This document shows positions 7,779-15,916 of a stretch of 64,000 bases of DNA, piece after piece. How positions within the stretch are numbered: the first letter of the stretch is position 1; each line of letters opens with the position of its first letter. Origin of the DNA: Lachnospiraceae bacterium (GTDB taxonomy: Bacteria; Bacillota; Clostridia; Lachnospirales; Lachnospiraceae); contig JAQYDI010000031.1 of assembly GCA_028724245.1 (NCBI GenBank), positions 1-64,000 of the forward strand, in the 5' to 3' direction. The notes under the pieces were generated by a model that was not told where the DNA came from, did not search any database, and saw nothing but the letters and a program-made list of their open reading frames with translations. Both the position numbers and the translations under genes were made by a program.

Positions 7779-7806
7779 AGTATACCCCCCCCGGGTATTT
7801 TGTCCA
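7779..7806 (-). promoter_or_regulatory. Promoter with an eight-G tract in its spacer (candidate phase switch)
   Basis: On the minus strand TGGACA (7801-7806) and TATACT (7779-7784) are 16 bases apart, and the eight bases next to the -10 box are all G (plus-strand C8 at 7785-7792). The tract sits exactly where a gain or loss of one or two bases changes the -35/-10 spacing, so slipped-strand replication would change promoter strength. The product downstream is an exported protein, a typical target of such switching. The -35 box also lies in one arm of the 7793-7834 inverted repeat. Only one allele is visible here, so switching itself is inferred. Confidence 0.6.
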
Positions 7807-7834
7807 CAGGAAAACACCTGCGGACAAAATACCC
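7793..7834. repeat. 17-bp stem inverted repeat overlapping the G-tract promoter
   Basis: GGGTATTTTGTCC (7793-7805) is repeated in inverted form as GGACAAAATACCC (7822-7834). The stem extends inward through CAGG/CCTG, with one mismatch and a six-base loop. GGGTAT in the left arm can also pair with ATACCC at 7782-7787 across the C tract, so two mutually exclusive foldings are possible. It may be an operator for a dimeric regulator or a cruciform/RNA structure. Confidence 0.6.
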
Positions 7835-7922
7835 TGACTGCGCAGATTTTTGAAAGGTCAGTTCAACACCATACAGACCAAGGGCAGCAGTCTTAAAAAG
7901 TCAGCTTCAGGAAAAAGAGCAT

Positions 7923-7953
7923 AAAAAAAGAGACATAACAATCGCTATGTCTC
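7923..7953 (-). terminator. Terminator of the capsule operon
   Basis: GAGACATA (7930-7937) pairs with TATGTCTC (7946-7953) over an eight-base loop, followed in minus-strand sense by seven T residues. It lies 34 bases beyond the dehydratase stop codon. Confidence 0.85.
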
Positions 7954-7986
7954 AAATATTCTCATATGCAAGGATATTATGGGCAT

Positions 7987-9891
7987 TCAGGCATCACAGT
8001 CTGCCGGTTTCTTCCATACATAGGTGTCTACCAGTTCACTGACCTGTTCCCTGATATTGTTTCCGTCCTCATGGGCGGCTTCAATCAGCTTCTCTACTCT
8101 GGGAAAGAACTGTTCTTCATCCAGTTCGATGGGACGGCCAATATGGATCAGTTTATTCGGAGTATCCTGCATCCCTTCTTCATCCATCAGCAGTTCTTCA
8201 TACAGTTTTTCACCGGGCCGGAGACCGGTGATCTCGATTTCAATCTCAACTCCCGGACGGTATCCCTGCAGACGGATCATTTTCTCAGCCAGATCATAGA
8301 TTCTGACCGGTTCGCCCATATCCAGTACAAATATCTCACCGCCTTTTGCGTAGGCTCCTGCCTGAAGGACCAGCGCCACAGCCTCCGATATCAGCATAAA
8401 GTAGCGGATAATGTCCGGGTGGGTAACGGTTACCGGACCGCCCTCCTGTATCTGCCGGCGGAACAACGGGATTACGCTGCCGTTGCTGCCCAGTACATTG
8501 CCGAACCGTACCGCAACATATTCCGTCTCCGAACGGCGGTTGTAGGTCTGTATGATCATCTCGCAGATCCGTTTGGTGGCCCCCATGATGTTGGTGGGAT
8601 TGACCGCTTTGTCAGTTGAGATCAGTACAAATCTCTGAACGTTCCAGCGGTCTGCCAGACGGACCATGGTATAGGTGCCGCCCACGTTGTTTTTGATTGC
8701 TTCATTGGGGCTGTCCTCCATCAGAGGCACATGTTTATGAGCTGCCGCATGATAGATGATATCCGGCCGGAATGTTTCAAACAGCTCATTCATGCGGTGT
8801 TCGTCCCGCACGGAAGCAATCCGCACCTGAAGGTCCAGTTCAGGGTACTTTCTTTTCAGTTCCTGCTGGATGTCATAGGCATTATTCTCGTAGATATCCA
8901 CTATAACGAGGCGTTTGATAGGGTGTGCGGCCAGCTGGCGGCAGAGTTCGCTACCGATGGAACCGCCTCCCCCCGTGACCATGATCGTCTTGCCGGTTAC
9001 ATAGCCGATAATGGATTCCGTGTCCAGCTCCGCCGGTTCCCGGCCAAGCAGATCTTCAATCTTCACTCTCCGCAGATTGGAAACACCCACATCGCCTTTA
9101 ATGATCTGGTACAGGCCCGGAACCGTCATCAGCTCGCATCCTGTCTGCTGGCAGATTTCCAGGATCCGTTTTATTTCACTGCGTTTTACGGAAGGCATGG
9201 CCACAATGATCTGATCGATTCCGTATTTCTCCGCCATCTCACAGATTGTACTTCTGTCGCCAACCACCTGCACATTCTGAATATACCTCCCCTTTTTCAT
9301 GGGATCATCATCAATGATACAGCATACCCTGCGGTTCAGGAAACCGCTGTTGCGGATTTCCTTGATCAGCATAATGCAGGCCTGACCGCCTCCCACGATC
9401 ATGATGTTTTTAAGTCTGGCCGCAGCTGCAGCAGGGTCGATCTTATTCTCCATATGTTTGTGTGCATACAGACGCAGCAGACGGTAGCCCAGCCGGATTG
9501 CCATGGTCTGAATCGCCAGTATTCCATTTGCCATCAGATAATAGCTTCTGGGTACAGGCATATCCAGAAAATGCATGCCGATGCACTGTATCACAGTTGC
9601 TGCCAGGCAGGCCCAGACAATATTCATGCATTCCCTGTAACCTGCATATTCCCACAGGCTGTGATAGATGTGAAATACATAGTACAGAATCAGCACCGTT
9701 ATGATCTGCAGCGGTGAATATTTTAAAAAAGAAGTTATAAACTCAGGTTCGATCTCCTGCGAAATCAGATCAAAACGGATTGCCAGAGCCAGATATCCGG
9801 AAGCCAGTACACATAATATATCCAGAAGCACCAGCAGCAGCATACGGCTCTGTTTAACAGGATTTTCATATATCTTTTTGATTACGTCCAT
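7987..9891 (-). CDS. Membrane nucleotide-sugar 4,6-dehydratase of the CapD/PglF type
   Basis: The 634-residue protein starts with about four membrane helices (residues 15-130), then an Rossmann CoA-binding-like domain (IMIVGGGQACIMLIKEI), then the short-chain dehydrogenase domain with the NAD motif MVTGGGGSIGSELCRQL. In the active site the usual Tyr of YxxxK is Met (IMGATKR, after LISTDKAVNP), which is typical of the PglF/CapD/FlaA1 dehydratase family. The expected reaction is conversion of UDP-GlcNAc to a 4-keto-6-deoxy sugar used in capsule or glycan repeat units. I prefer the ATG at 9891 (AGGA five bases upstream) to a TTG further out. It is the last gene of the capsule operon, followed directly by a terminator. 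Confidence 0.9.
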   Translation of the reverse strand: MDVIKKIYENPVKQSRMLLLVLLDILCVLASGYLALAIRFDLISQEIEPEFITSFLKYSPLQIITVLILYYVFHIYHSLWEYAGYRECMNIVWACLAATVIQCIGMHFLDMPVPRSYYLMANGILAIQTMAIRLGYRLLRLYAHKHMENKIDPAAAAARLKNIMIVGGGQACIMLIKEIRNSGFLNRRVCCIIDDDPMKKGRYIQNVQVVGDRSTICEMAEKYGIDQIIVAMPSVKRSEIKRILEICQQTGCELMTVPGLYQIIKGDVGVSNLRRVKIEDLLGREPAELDTESIIGYVTGKTIMVTGGGGSIGSELCRQLAAHPIKRLVIVDIYENNAYDIQQELKRKYPELDLQVRIASVRDEHRMNELFETFRPDIIYHAAAHKHVPLMEDSPNEAIKNNVGGTYTMVRLADRWNVQRFVLISTDKAVNPTNIMGATKRICEMIIQTYNRRSETEYVAVRFGNVLGSNGSVIPLFRRQIQEGGPVTVTHPDIIRYFMLISEAVALVLQAGAYAKGGEIFVLDMGEPVRIYDLAEKMIRLQGYRPGVEIEIEITGLRPGEKLYEELLMDEEGMQDTPNKLIHIGRPIELDEEQFFPRVEKLIEAAHEDGNNIREQVSELVDTYVWKKPADCDA

Positions 9892-9984
9892 CTTTATCCT
9901 TTTCTTCCTTTCTACCGATAACCGTCCTTCATCAACATCTTTCAACTGTCTTCTTTTGGCCGTCTTTCTTCTCTTTATCTGTCT

Positions 9985-11472
9985 TTATTTGTCTTTCCCG
10001 GCTCCGTATCCGTATCTGCCATAATAACCGTATCTTCCGTATCCACCGTATTTGCCATAGGAGCGGTATGAACCGCTGCATCCGGTGCTGTTCTCCGTGG
10101 CATCATTCAGCACGGTTCCCAGAATACGGCAGCCATTCTCCGCGATCTGTGAAAATCCATCTATGATCAGATGCCGTCTTGCCAGGTCACGGCGTACCAC
10201 GTAGATGCATCCATCTACATATTTGCCCAGAGCCATGGAATCCCCCAGTATCATGACCGGCGGAGTATCTACAATGATATATTCCGCATAATCTCTGACA
10301 CTTTCCAGAAAATCCTTCATGGCCTCCGATGAGAGTATGTCTGTTGACCTGCGGGTAATTTCACCGGCAGTGATGACAAAAAGCCCGGAATCCGGCAGTC
10401 TGGTGATTACATTCTCCGTTTCATTCCTGCCGGTAAGGATTTCGGAAAGTCCTTCCCTGCCGCTGTCTATCTGCAGAGTCCCTGCAATGGACGGATTGCG
10501 CATGTCGCCGTCCACCAGAAGTGTTTTATGACCTGCCAGCGCCAGCGATATGGCAAGATTGACAGCAGCCGTCGTTTTTCCTTCACCGGGAATGGTACTG
10601 GTCACCAGAACAGTCCGGCTTCCTTTTTTCTCTGCTTCCCGCTCAAACCGGGTGCGGATCGTGCGCATGGACTCTCCGAAGGCAAAGGGGATCCGGGAAT
10701 TATCCATCGTCAGCTGGTTTCTCTGCTGATTGCTGCGTTTTTTGAATTTTACAGACGGCAGAGCTCCCAGATATGCAGCATTCAGATACTGCTTCATCTC
10801 CTGTACCGTGGATATGGTACGGATGCTGAGACCATACAGCATGAGCAGGGCTGCGCCTGCCAGATAGATCAGTACTGCTTTCTTTCCCGCACTCAGGATG
10901 TAAGCCTTTTCGGAAGGCCTGGAATTCACCGGTTCTTCAGGAACTCCCATATCGCGAAAAGCGGTAAACTCCGTAGGTCCTACAATGTATTCCAGCGTAT
11001 CCGGATAGACTTCTACTACTGCCTGAAGCAGTTCATATATTTCCTCCGGTTCCTGGCCGGTGACCGTAAAGGTCAGCAGATTGGTATTGGGATCCGCAGA
11101 TATACTGATCTGACCCGGAAGTTCATCTGTTCCCAGCTTGTCCTCCAGAGCATCCGTCAGAACGCCGTTCTGAAGCAGATAAGGAAATACTGTTACCATC
11201 TGATCAGCTGTCAGCATATTCTGGTAGGAGTTCTCCTGATCGGATGCCATGGCCACATAAACAGTGGATGCGGTCTGGTACATGGGTGTATAGCTTCTGT
11301 CTGCCCGGACATAGAACAATATACCTGCCAGAAGCGCCGGTATCAAAGGAATCCACCAGCCTGACCGGACTCCTTTCCACATATCTGCCAGCATACGGAA
11401 CAGATCGATTTTTTCCGGCCCGGACTGACCGGATATATACGGTTCAGATGTATTTACTTTATTTTCTTCCAC
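9985..11472 (-). CDS. Wzz-BY-kinase fusion (capsule chain-length and tyrosine kinase), copy A
   Basis: One 495-residue chain joins a polysaccharide co-polymerase domain, with membrane helices at about 39-56 and 198-218 and an external part between them, to a cytosolic bacterial tyrosine kinase. Kinase motifs are Walker A STIPGEGKTT (292-301), Walker A' LLVDGDMRNP (318-327) and Walker B IIVDTPP (399-405). The C-terminal 29 residues hold nine tyrosines in a Tyr/Gly/Arg-rich tail, the expected autophosphorylation cluster. Firmicutes commonly split these functions into two proteins; a fused form is more familiar from Gram-negative Wzc. The start is a GTG at 11472, and its GGAGG site is embedded in the last codons of the upstream kinase. 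The CpsB phosphatase in the same operon is the likely opposing enzyme. Confidence 0.9.
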   Translation of the reverse strand: MEENKVNTSEPYISGQSGPEKIDLFRMLADMWKGVRSGWWIPLIPALLAGILFYVRADRSYTPMYQTASTVYVAMASDQENSYQNMLTADQMVTVFPYLLQNGVLTDALEDKLGTDELPGQISISADPNTNLLTFTVTGQEPEEIYELLQAVVEVYPDTLEYIVGPTEFTAFRDMGVPEEPVNSRPSEKAYILSAGKKAVLIYLAGAALLMLYGLSIRTISTVQEMKQYLNAAYLGALPSVKFKKRSNQQRNQLTMDNSRIPFAFGESMRTIRTRFEREAEKKGSRTVLVTSTIPGEGKTTAAVNLAISLALAGHKTLLVDGDMRNPSIAGTLQIDSGREGLSEILTGRNETENVITRLPDSGLFVITAGEITRRSTDILSSEAMKDFLESVRDYAEYIIVDTPPVMILGDSMALGKYVDGCIYVVRRDLARRHLIIDGFSQIAENGCRILGTVLNDATENSTGCSGSYRSYGKYGGYGRYGYYGRYGYGAGKDK

Positions 11473-11475
11473 ACT

Positions 11476-13119
11476 CTAATCCTCCTGTTCCGTGATTTCA
11501 TCGACCCGTTCAGCAAAAAAATCTTCTCCGGAAGATGATTCCCGGTATGTTTCTCTTTTCTTTTTCGGTTTTTCTGAAGACTTCTGTCCGACCCCTTCCT
11601 TTGAACCGTATCCGTAGCCTCTGCCGTAACCATAGCTGTATCCGTAGCTGCTGCCGTAACCTCCGCGCCCGCTGTAATTTCCTCCGGCGATACCGGCCAC
11701 ATTGATGCCGGTGTACTGCTGAATCACCAGCGGCAGGGTATAAATATTGTTGAGAATACAGCCCAGAAGTCTGGCATGACCGTCCCTCATCAGATCAATG
11801 CAGTCGTTGACCGCCTGCGTGGGAGCATGATCCGGGTTGATGACAAGAAGTGAATAATCCGCATACTGCAGCAGAGTCTCTGCATCGGCCGCCATATTGA
11901 CCGGAGGGGTATCGATGATGATGTAATCCATCTCCTCCCGCATGGTACGGATCAGTTCTTTCATCCGGCCGTGTTCAATGATTTCACTGGAATCTGAATG
12001 GTGATTTCTGTCGCAGATCATATACACGCCGCTTTCCGCGTCACGGACCAGACACTCTCTTAAAGCTGCTTTTCCCAGAAGATATTCACTGAATGACCGT
12101 TCTTCTTCCTCACCGCGTCCGAATATCTTATACTGTGCAGGTTTTCTCAGGTCAGCGTCAAGCAGCAGAACTTTATCGGAAACACCTGCCAGAGCCAGAG
12201 CAAGATTGGCAGCTACGGTTGATTTCCCCTCGTTTTCCAGCATACTGGTGACCAGTATGACTTTTTTTCCGCTCCGGCTGCAGCGTGTGATGATTTTTTC
12301 TCTCATACGTCTGTAGCTTTCCACAAAACCGAAGCTGGCCACCGGAGAAGTGATCAGAAGAGCTTTTTTATTCTTCCGCTTTCGCGGGCTGAGCATCATA
12401 CGGATCGTTTTGTTTTTCCGTTCATGATATATGGCTGCATACAGTCTGGTATCCAGTTTGTTCTCCACATCCCGCTCATTTTTTACACTGTCATAAAACC
12501 ACGAAATCAGAAGAATCAGAGCTGCCATGGCTGCCATGGCAAGCAGAGCATACTTTTTGCTTCTGCCGCTGATATCATAGGTATTGTCAGGGCCGGAGGG
12601 ATATTCCGGCGCAATCAGCTCTTCCAGCACATATCCGGGACACATCATTTCCGATATATCCGGATAATGTTCCATCAGTCCTTTCAGAACCCGGTAGGAG
12701 GTGGATGGTTTATCGGAGCGCACAGACAGAGAGATCAGATTGGTTTCTGCAACAATATCCGCCGTTACTTCCACATCCAGCTTTTTTAATCCCATGTCTT
12801 CTGCAACTTCCTGAAGGATATACTCATCCGTCAGAATATTCGCAAATGCTTCCGCATTGCCCGAATAATAACTGTAGCTGCTGCCGCTTCTGGCCGTCCC
12901 TTTTACCATGACCGTCGAGGATGACGTGTACATGGGTTTATATCCCGCATAGGGCAGATAAACATATGTATTGACAAACAGTACGACCGTAATTCCTGTC
13001 AGCAGGATGACCCACCAGTTTTTCAGCAGGTCTTTCAGAAGCGTATAATAATCCAGATTGGAAAAGATACTGCTTTCTGCCCCTGCAGGGGTTGATTTTA
13101 TCGTTTCGTTCTCGCTCAA
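11476..13119 (-). CDS. Wzz-BY-kinase fusion, copy B with extended tail
   Basis: This 547-residue paralogue of the next gene has the same order: short cytosolic N-terminus, membrane helix near 35-55, external co-polymerase region, second helix near 190-212, then the kinase. Walker A is MLENEGKSTV, Walker A' is LLLDADLRKP and Walker B is IIIDTPPVN. The tail differs from copy A: eight tyrosines in a Gly/Ser/Tyr stretch (GYGSSYGYSYGYGRGYGYG) are followed by about 45 charged residues rich in Lys, Glu and Ser. The start is TTG at 13119, with GGGAGG five bases upstream. Only three bases separate it from copy A. Two kinases with distinct tails may form a mixed oligomer, one phosphorylating the other. 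Confidence 0.9.
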   Translation of the reverse strand: MSENETIKSTPAGAESSIFSNLDYYTLLKDLLKNWWVILLTGITVVLFVNTYVYLPYAGYKPMYTSSSTVMVKGTARSGSSYSYYSGNAEAFANILTDEYILQEVAEDMGLKKLDVEVTADIVAETNLISLSVRSDKPSTSYRVLKGLMEHYPDISEMMCPGYVLEELIAPEYPSGPDNTYDISGRSKKYALLAMAAMAALILLISWFYDSVKNERDVENKLDTRLYAAIYHERKNKTIRMMLSPRKRKNKKALLITSPVASFGFVESYRRMREKIITRCSRSGKKVILVTSMLENEGKSTVAANLALALAGVSDKVLLLDADLRKPAQYKIFGRGEEEERSFSEYLLGKAALRECLVRDAESGVYMICDRNHHSDSSEIIEHGRMKELIRTMREEMDYIIIDTPPVNMAADAETLLQYADYSLLVINPDHAPTQAVNDCIDLMRDGHARLLGCILNNIYTLPLVIQQYTGINVAGIAGGNYSGRGGYGSSYGYSYGYGRGYGYGSKEGVGQKSSEKPKKKRETYRESSSGEDFFAERVDEITEQED

Positions 13120-13131
13120 TGTAACCTCCCT

Positions 13132-14070
13132 CTATTCGTAAACAATTACAGACAGCGACGCATTGCCGGTAAATCCGTCTTCCGTAATTAACGTGTATGT
13201 TACCGTATAGGTTCCCGGTTTTTTCACATCAACCGGATTATCAATATAGATATCACTGTAATGCAGTTCTTCTATAACTGCATCGCCTTCTTTCCTGTTG
13301 CTGAGGTCTCCGAAGAGTCCTTCCGTTTTTTCACCTTCTTTTGCAGATCTCTCACTGGACGATGTTTTAATATCAAATGTTCTGGAGCCGATGGTTACAT
13401 CCTCCATATACTGATAGGGATTGAACAGCTTTCCTTTTTTGATATAGACAAGATAATCGGTCAGATTGATGGAAGGTGTACAGGAGCTGTCGGAAGCTTC
13501 GTAGATTTCCACCTTCAGGTCAATATCTGCCACATCACCTGCTGAATTGGATACCTGATACCCCAGATTATAGGTTCCTGTATCCGGCTGAGAAGATAGA
13601 TATCCATCTGTCCGGCGGATACGGTTGGTCAGATCCCCATCCAGACAATCCTCTGCTTTCAGATAATCAAGAACATCAACCTCACTGCCCGCAGGAAAAC
13701 GCAGCGCCTCTTCCAGCGAAAAACGGGGCGGTGAATAATCACTGTAGGTAAGTGTACGGGAAGCCCGACCGGTGTTGTTGGAAGAATCGCAGACTGCATA
13801 AGTGATCGTTCTGCTTCCGTCTGCCATGAAATGACCGATATTTTCCACAATGATATCCTTTGTCAGATCACCGTCTTTATTGTCTGAAGCGGTTACTCCT
13901 TCCAGAAGCTTCTCTTCCGGATCTTCCACGCTGACCTCGATCCGGTCTGTATCAAACGTAATCTCAGGCGCTTTCCCGTCCAGATTCAGTTCATGATAAT
14001 AACGCAGTCCTGCATAACTGCCAAGTGATAAAATAAACAGTGTTACCACAAGGATTCTGATATATTTCAT
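13132..14070 (-). CDS. Membrane-anchored protein with DUF5011 Ig-like domains
   Basis: The 312-residue product has an N-terminal membrane anchor or signal (IRILVVTLFILSLGSYAGL, residues 4-22) and then two extracellular DUF5011-type Ig-like units, recognisable by the DNKDGDLT (about 63-70) and DCLDGDLT (about 142-149) motifs and by the GTYTVTYT ending near the C-terminus. A middle segment of about 70 residues is rich in Ser, Glu and Lys. Such domains occur in surface proteins and bind or scaffold rather than catalyse. Lying between the CpsB phosphatase and the first Wzz-kinase, it may be an extracellular partner of the co-polymerase, but that is inference from position only. Confidence 0.75.
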   Translation of the reverse strand: MKYIRILVVTLFILSLGSYAGLRYYHELNLDGKAPEITFDTDRIEVSVEDPEEKLLEGVTASDNKDGDLTKDIIVENIGHFMADGSRTITYAVCDSSNNTGRASRTLTYSDYSPPRFSLEEALRFPAGSEVDVLDYLKAEDCLDGDLTNRIRRTDGYLSSQPDTGTYNLGYQVSNSAGDVADIDLKVEIYEASDSSCTPSINLTDYLVYIKKGKLFNPYQYMEDVTIGSRTFDIKTSSSERSAKEGEKTEGLFGDLSNRKEGDAVIEELHYSDIYIDNPVDVKKPGTYTVTYTLITEDGFTGNASLSVIVYE

Positions 14071-14090
14071 ATACTACCTCTTTCTGCCTG

Positions 14091-14831
14091 TCACGCGATC
14101 GGCCAGAGCAGTTCCTTTCCTTCGAGAATTCGTTCCGGATTCACTCTGGTGAGAAAATCCGCATAATCGTCGCCATATTCCTGCGCCAGCACCATCCTTA
14201 CTTCATCCATATAGGTAGTTCTCCACTCGCAGTGATGCGCGTCGCTGGCAACGCAGCTGACCATCCCTTCCTCCAAAAGCCAGGAGGCACAGGAAAAAGG
14301 CAGTCTGCCAAAACGTTTCAGCAGGCTTCCCTTATTGATCTGCGTCCCGCAGCCCATACGGATCCAGTAATCCACAAGTCCGGGATCTTTCTGCACGTAT
14401 TCATATCTCTCAGGATGAGCCACAATGGGCGTATAGCCCATGCTGCAGATATCAGAAAGAATATCCGTTGCATAATCAGGTGATCCTGCAAACGGGAATT
14501 CAATCAGCAGATATCCTGTATCATTAATTGTCATGAGCCGTCCTTCTTTCAGCAGGAAGGGCACCTCCGGCGTCCCGAAAACCTCCATGCCCGTATACAG
14601 CTCCAGAGGAATTCCGGCTTCCTTCACCTGTCTGCGGAATTTCTCCATCCTGCTTCGTATCACATCATCATCATTATAATTATCAAACATCTCCGGAATG
14701 TTGCAGTGCGGTGTCATGACCAGATGCCTGACACCACTTCTGACAGCCTGTTCCGCCATCTCCAGAGAAATCTCCGGGTCCGGCGAGCCATCATCCACAC
14801 CCGGCAGAATATGCACATGTATATCTACCAT
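14091..14831 (-). CDS. cpsB: PHP-family tyrosine phosphatase CpsB/YwqE type
   Basis: The 246-residue enzyme has the metal-binding pattern of the CpsB/YwqE manganese-dependent protein-tyrosine phosphatases: DIHVHILPGVDDG at the start, MTPHCN near 40, VAHPERY near 137 and ASDAHH near 195. It would dephosphorylate the tyrosine tails of the two BY-kinases encoded downstream, setting capsule chain length and amount. I choose the ATG at 14831, which has GAGG six to nine bases upstream; the ATG at 14843 has no ribosome site. It is the first gene of the capsule operon, about 35 bases after the -10 box. Confidence 0.9.
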   Translation of the reverse strand: MVDIHVHILPGVDDGSPDPEISLEMAEQAVRSGVRHLVMTPHCNIPEMFDNYNDDDVIRSRMEKFRRQVKEAGIPLELYTGMEVFGTPEVPFLLKEGRLMTINDTGYLLIEFPFAGSPDYATDILSDICSMGYTPIVAHPERYEYVQKDPGLVDYWIRMGCGTQINKGSLLKRFGRLPFSCASWLLEEGMVSCVASDAHHCEWRTTYMDEVRMVLAQEYGDDYADFLTRVNPERILEGKELLWPIA

Positions 14832-14866
14832 TTTTTTCCTCATTAAAATATTAGTATCAACGCTAA

Positions 14867-14894
14867 ATTATAACATAGATTTCCGCATCTTCAA
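14867..14894 (-). promoter_or_regulatory. Promoter of the capsule operon
   Basis: TTGAAG (14889-14894) and TATAAT (14867-14872) are separated by 16 bases on the minus strand, preceding the cpsB start by about 35 bases. No other strong promoter is visible between here and the terminator at 7923-7953, so the five capsule genes are probably one transcript. Confidence 0.7.
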
Positions 14895-14954
14895 AGTATT
14901 TATTATGTGTTTAGAATCTTTTTGGCAAAAAATATATTTTTCAGCCCCGGGTAC

Positions 14955-14987
14955 AGAAAAGGAGCTGTAAATTCTGTTTACAGCTCC
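14955..14987 (-). terminator. Terminator after acpP
   Basis: GGAGCTGTAA (14961-14970) and TTACAGCTCC (14978-14987) form a ten-base stem with a seven-base loop, followed in minus-strand sense by TTTTCTGT. It separates acpP from the capsule promoter. Confidence 0.75.
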
Positions 14988-15038
14988 CTGTCATACATTG
15001 ATAAATCCCGGTGTATGTTTATCTTCTGATGCAATTGA

Positions 15039-15272
15039 TTATTCGGTAATGCCCTTTGATTCCAGATACTGAATCAGATCATTGATCGTTACAATGTTCT
15101 CCAGTTCTTCCGCAGGTACTTCAATACCATATTCTTCTTCAAGATTCATCACCATCTCAAACAGATCCAGAGAATCTGCTCCCAGGTCATCCTTGAAAGA
15201 TGTGTCTTCTTTTACGTCTGCGGCATCAACACCCAGCTGGTCTACCAATAATTCTGTAATCTTTTCTAACAT
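15039..15272 (-). CDS. acpP: Acyl carrier protein
   Basis: The 77-residue, very acidic product has the phosphopantetheine attachment motif GADSLDLFEMVM, with Ser at about residue 37, and normal family length. It carries growing acyl chains in fatty acid synthesis. The ATG at 15272 has GGAG seven bases upstream. It stands alone with its own promoter and terminator, not inside a fab cluster. In motif position DSLDLFE the residue after Asp-Ser-Leu-Asp is Leu where many ACPs have Thr, Val or Leu, so nothing is unusual. An ACP for a specialised pathway cannot be excluded, but no polyketide or other synthase gene is nearby. Confidence 0.93.
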   Translation of the reverse strand: MLEKITELLVDQLGVDAADVKEDTSFKDDLGADSLDLFEMVMNLEEEYGIEVPAEELENIVTINDLIQYLESKGITE

Positions 15273-15310
15273 CGTAAACTCCTTTTTAGAATCTCCTGAA
15301 TTTCAATCAA

Positions 15311-15339
15311 AGAATAAACCAGAATTCGCTGCTTGTCAA
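15311..15339 (-). promoter_or_regulatory. Promoter of acpP
   Basis: TTGACA (15334-15339) and TATTCT (15311-15316) are separated by exactly 17 bases on the minus strand, about 35 bases upstream of the acpP start. Confidence 0.75.
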
Positions 15340-15343
15340 TCAT

Positions 15344-15406
15344 GTTATTTCACAATTTTGCAGACTCTGCAGGTCTGTTTTAAAGAGTTATTTCACAATC
15401 TCGCAG
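15344..15406. repeat. Duplicated 3' end of ybaK
   Basis: A 20-base segment at 15387-15406, which includes the last codons and the TAA stop of ybaK, reappears at 15344-15363 with two mismatches, 43 bases further along. The second copy still reads C-K-I-V-K-stop in minus-strand sense, so it looks like a short tandem duplication of the gene end. Confidence 0.55.
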
Positions 15407-15858
15407 GCTGCTGCCCCCAGATATTCGATCAGCTGTTCGGGATTAACAATAATCTGGACGCCTCTGGCACCGCCGCTCAGATAGATTTCGTCAAACAGCA
15501 GTGCTGTTTCCTCAAAATATGTGGGATACTTTTTCTTCATGCCCACAGGAGAGCAGCCGCCCCGGATATATCCCGTCAGTCCCAGCAGTTCCTTCACATG
15601 AACCATCTCGATCTTTTTGTCCTTTGCCGCCGCAGCTGCCTTTTTCAGATCAAGCTCCTCATTGACGGGAATACAGAATACCATAATTCCCTTTTTCTCA
15701 CCTCTGGCCACCAGTGTCTTGAAGCAGGTATCGGGATCCAGACCCAGCTGGGCCACCACATGATCTCCTCCCAGATGATCCTCGTCAAATTCATATTCCT
15801 GAGCCCGGTAGGGAATCCCTGCCTGCTCCAGAATACGCATTGCATTTGTCTTTACCAT
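15388..15858 (-). CDS. ybaK: Cys-tRNA(Pro)/Cys-tRNA(Cys) deacylase, YbaK family
   Basis: The 156-residue protein is full length for YbaK/EbsC and has the family pattern: KTNAMRILEQAGIPY at the start, the catalytic-lysine segment CFKTLVARG (Lys near 46), IPVNEELDLKKAA, and GYIRGGCSPVGMKKKYPT toward the end. YbaK removes cysteine wrongly attached to tRNA(Pro), acting in trans beside prolyl-tRNA synthetase in the cytosol. The gene is between acpP and the ABC transporter on the same strand but is separated from acpP by that gene's own promoter. The start at 15858 has only a weak ribosome site (GAAGG, about 11 bases upstream). Confidence 0.9.
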   Translation of the reverse strand: MVKTNAMRILEQAGIPYRAQEYEFDEDHLGGDHVVAQLGLDPDTCFKTLVARGEKKGIMVFCIPVNEELDLKKAAAAAKDKKIEMVHVKELLGLTGYIRGGCSPVGMKKKYPTYFEETALLFDEIYLSGGARGVQIIVNPEQLIEYLGAAACEIVK

Positions 15859-15916
15859 AATATGCGCCTTCTTTATAATTTTCCTTTTTATTCAACCGAA
15901 CCGGATGATCACTTCG

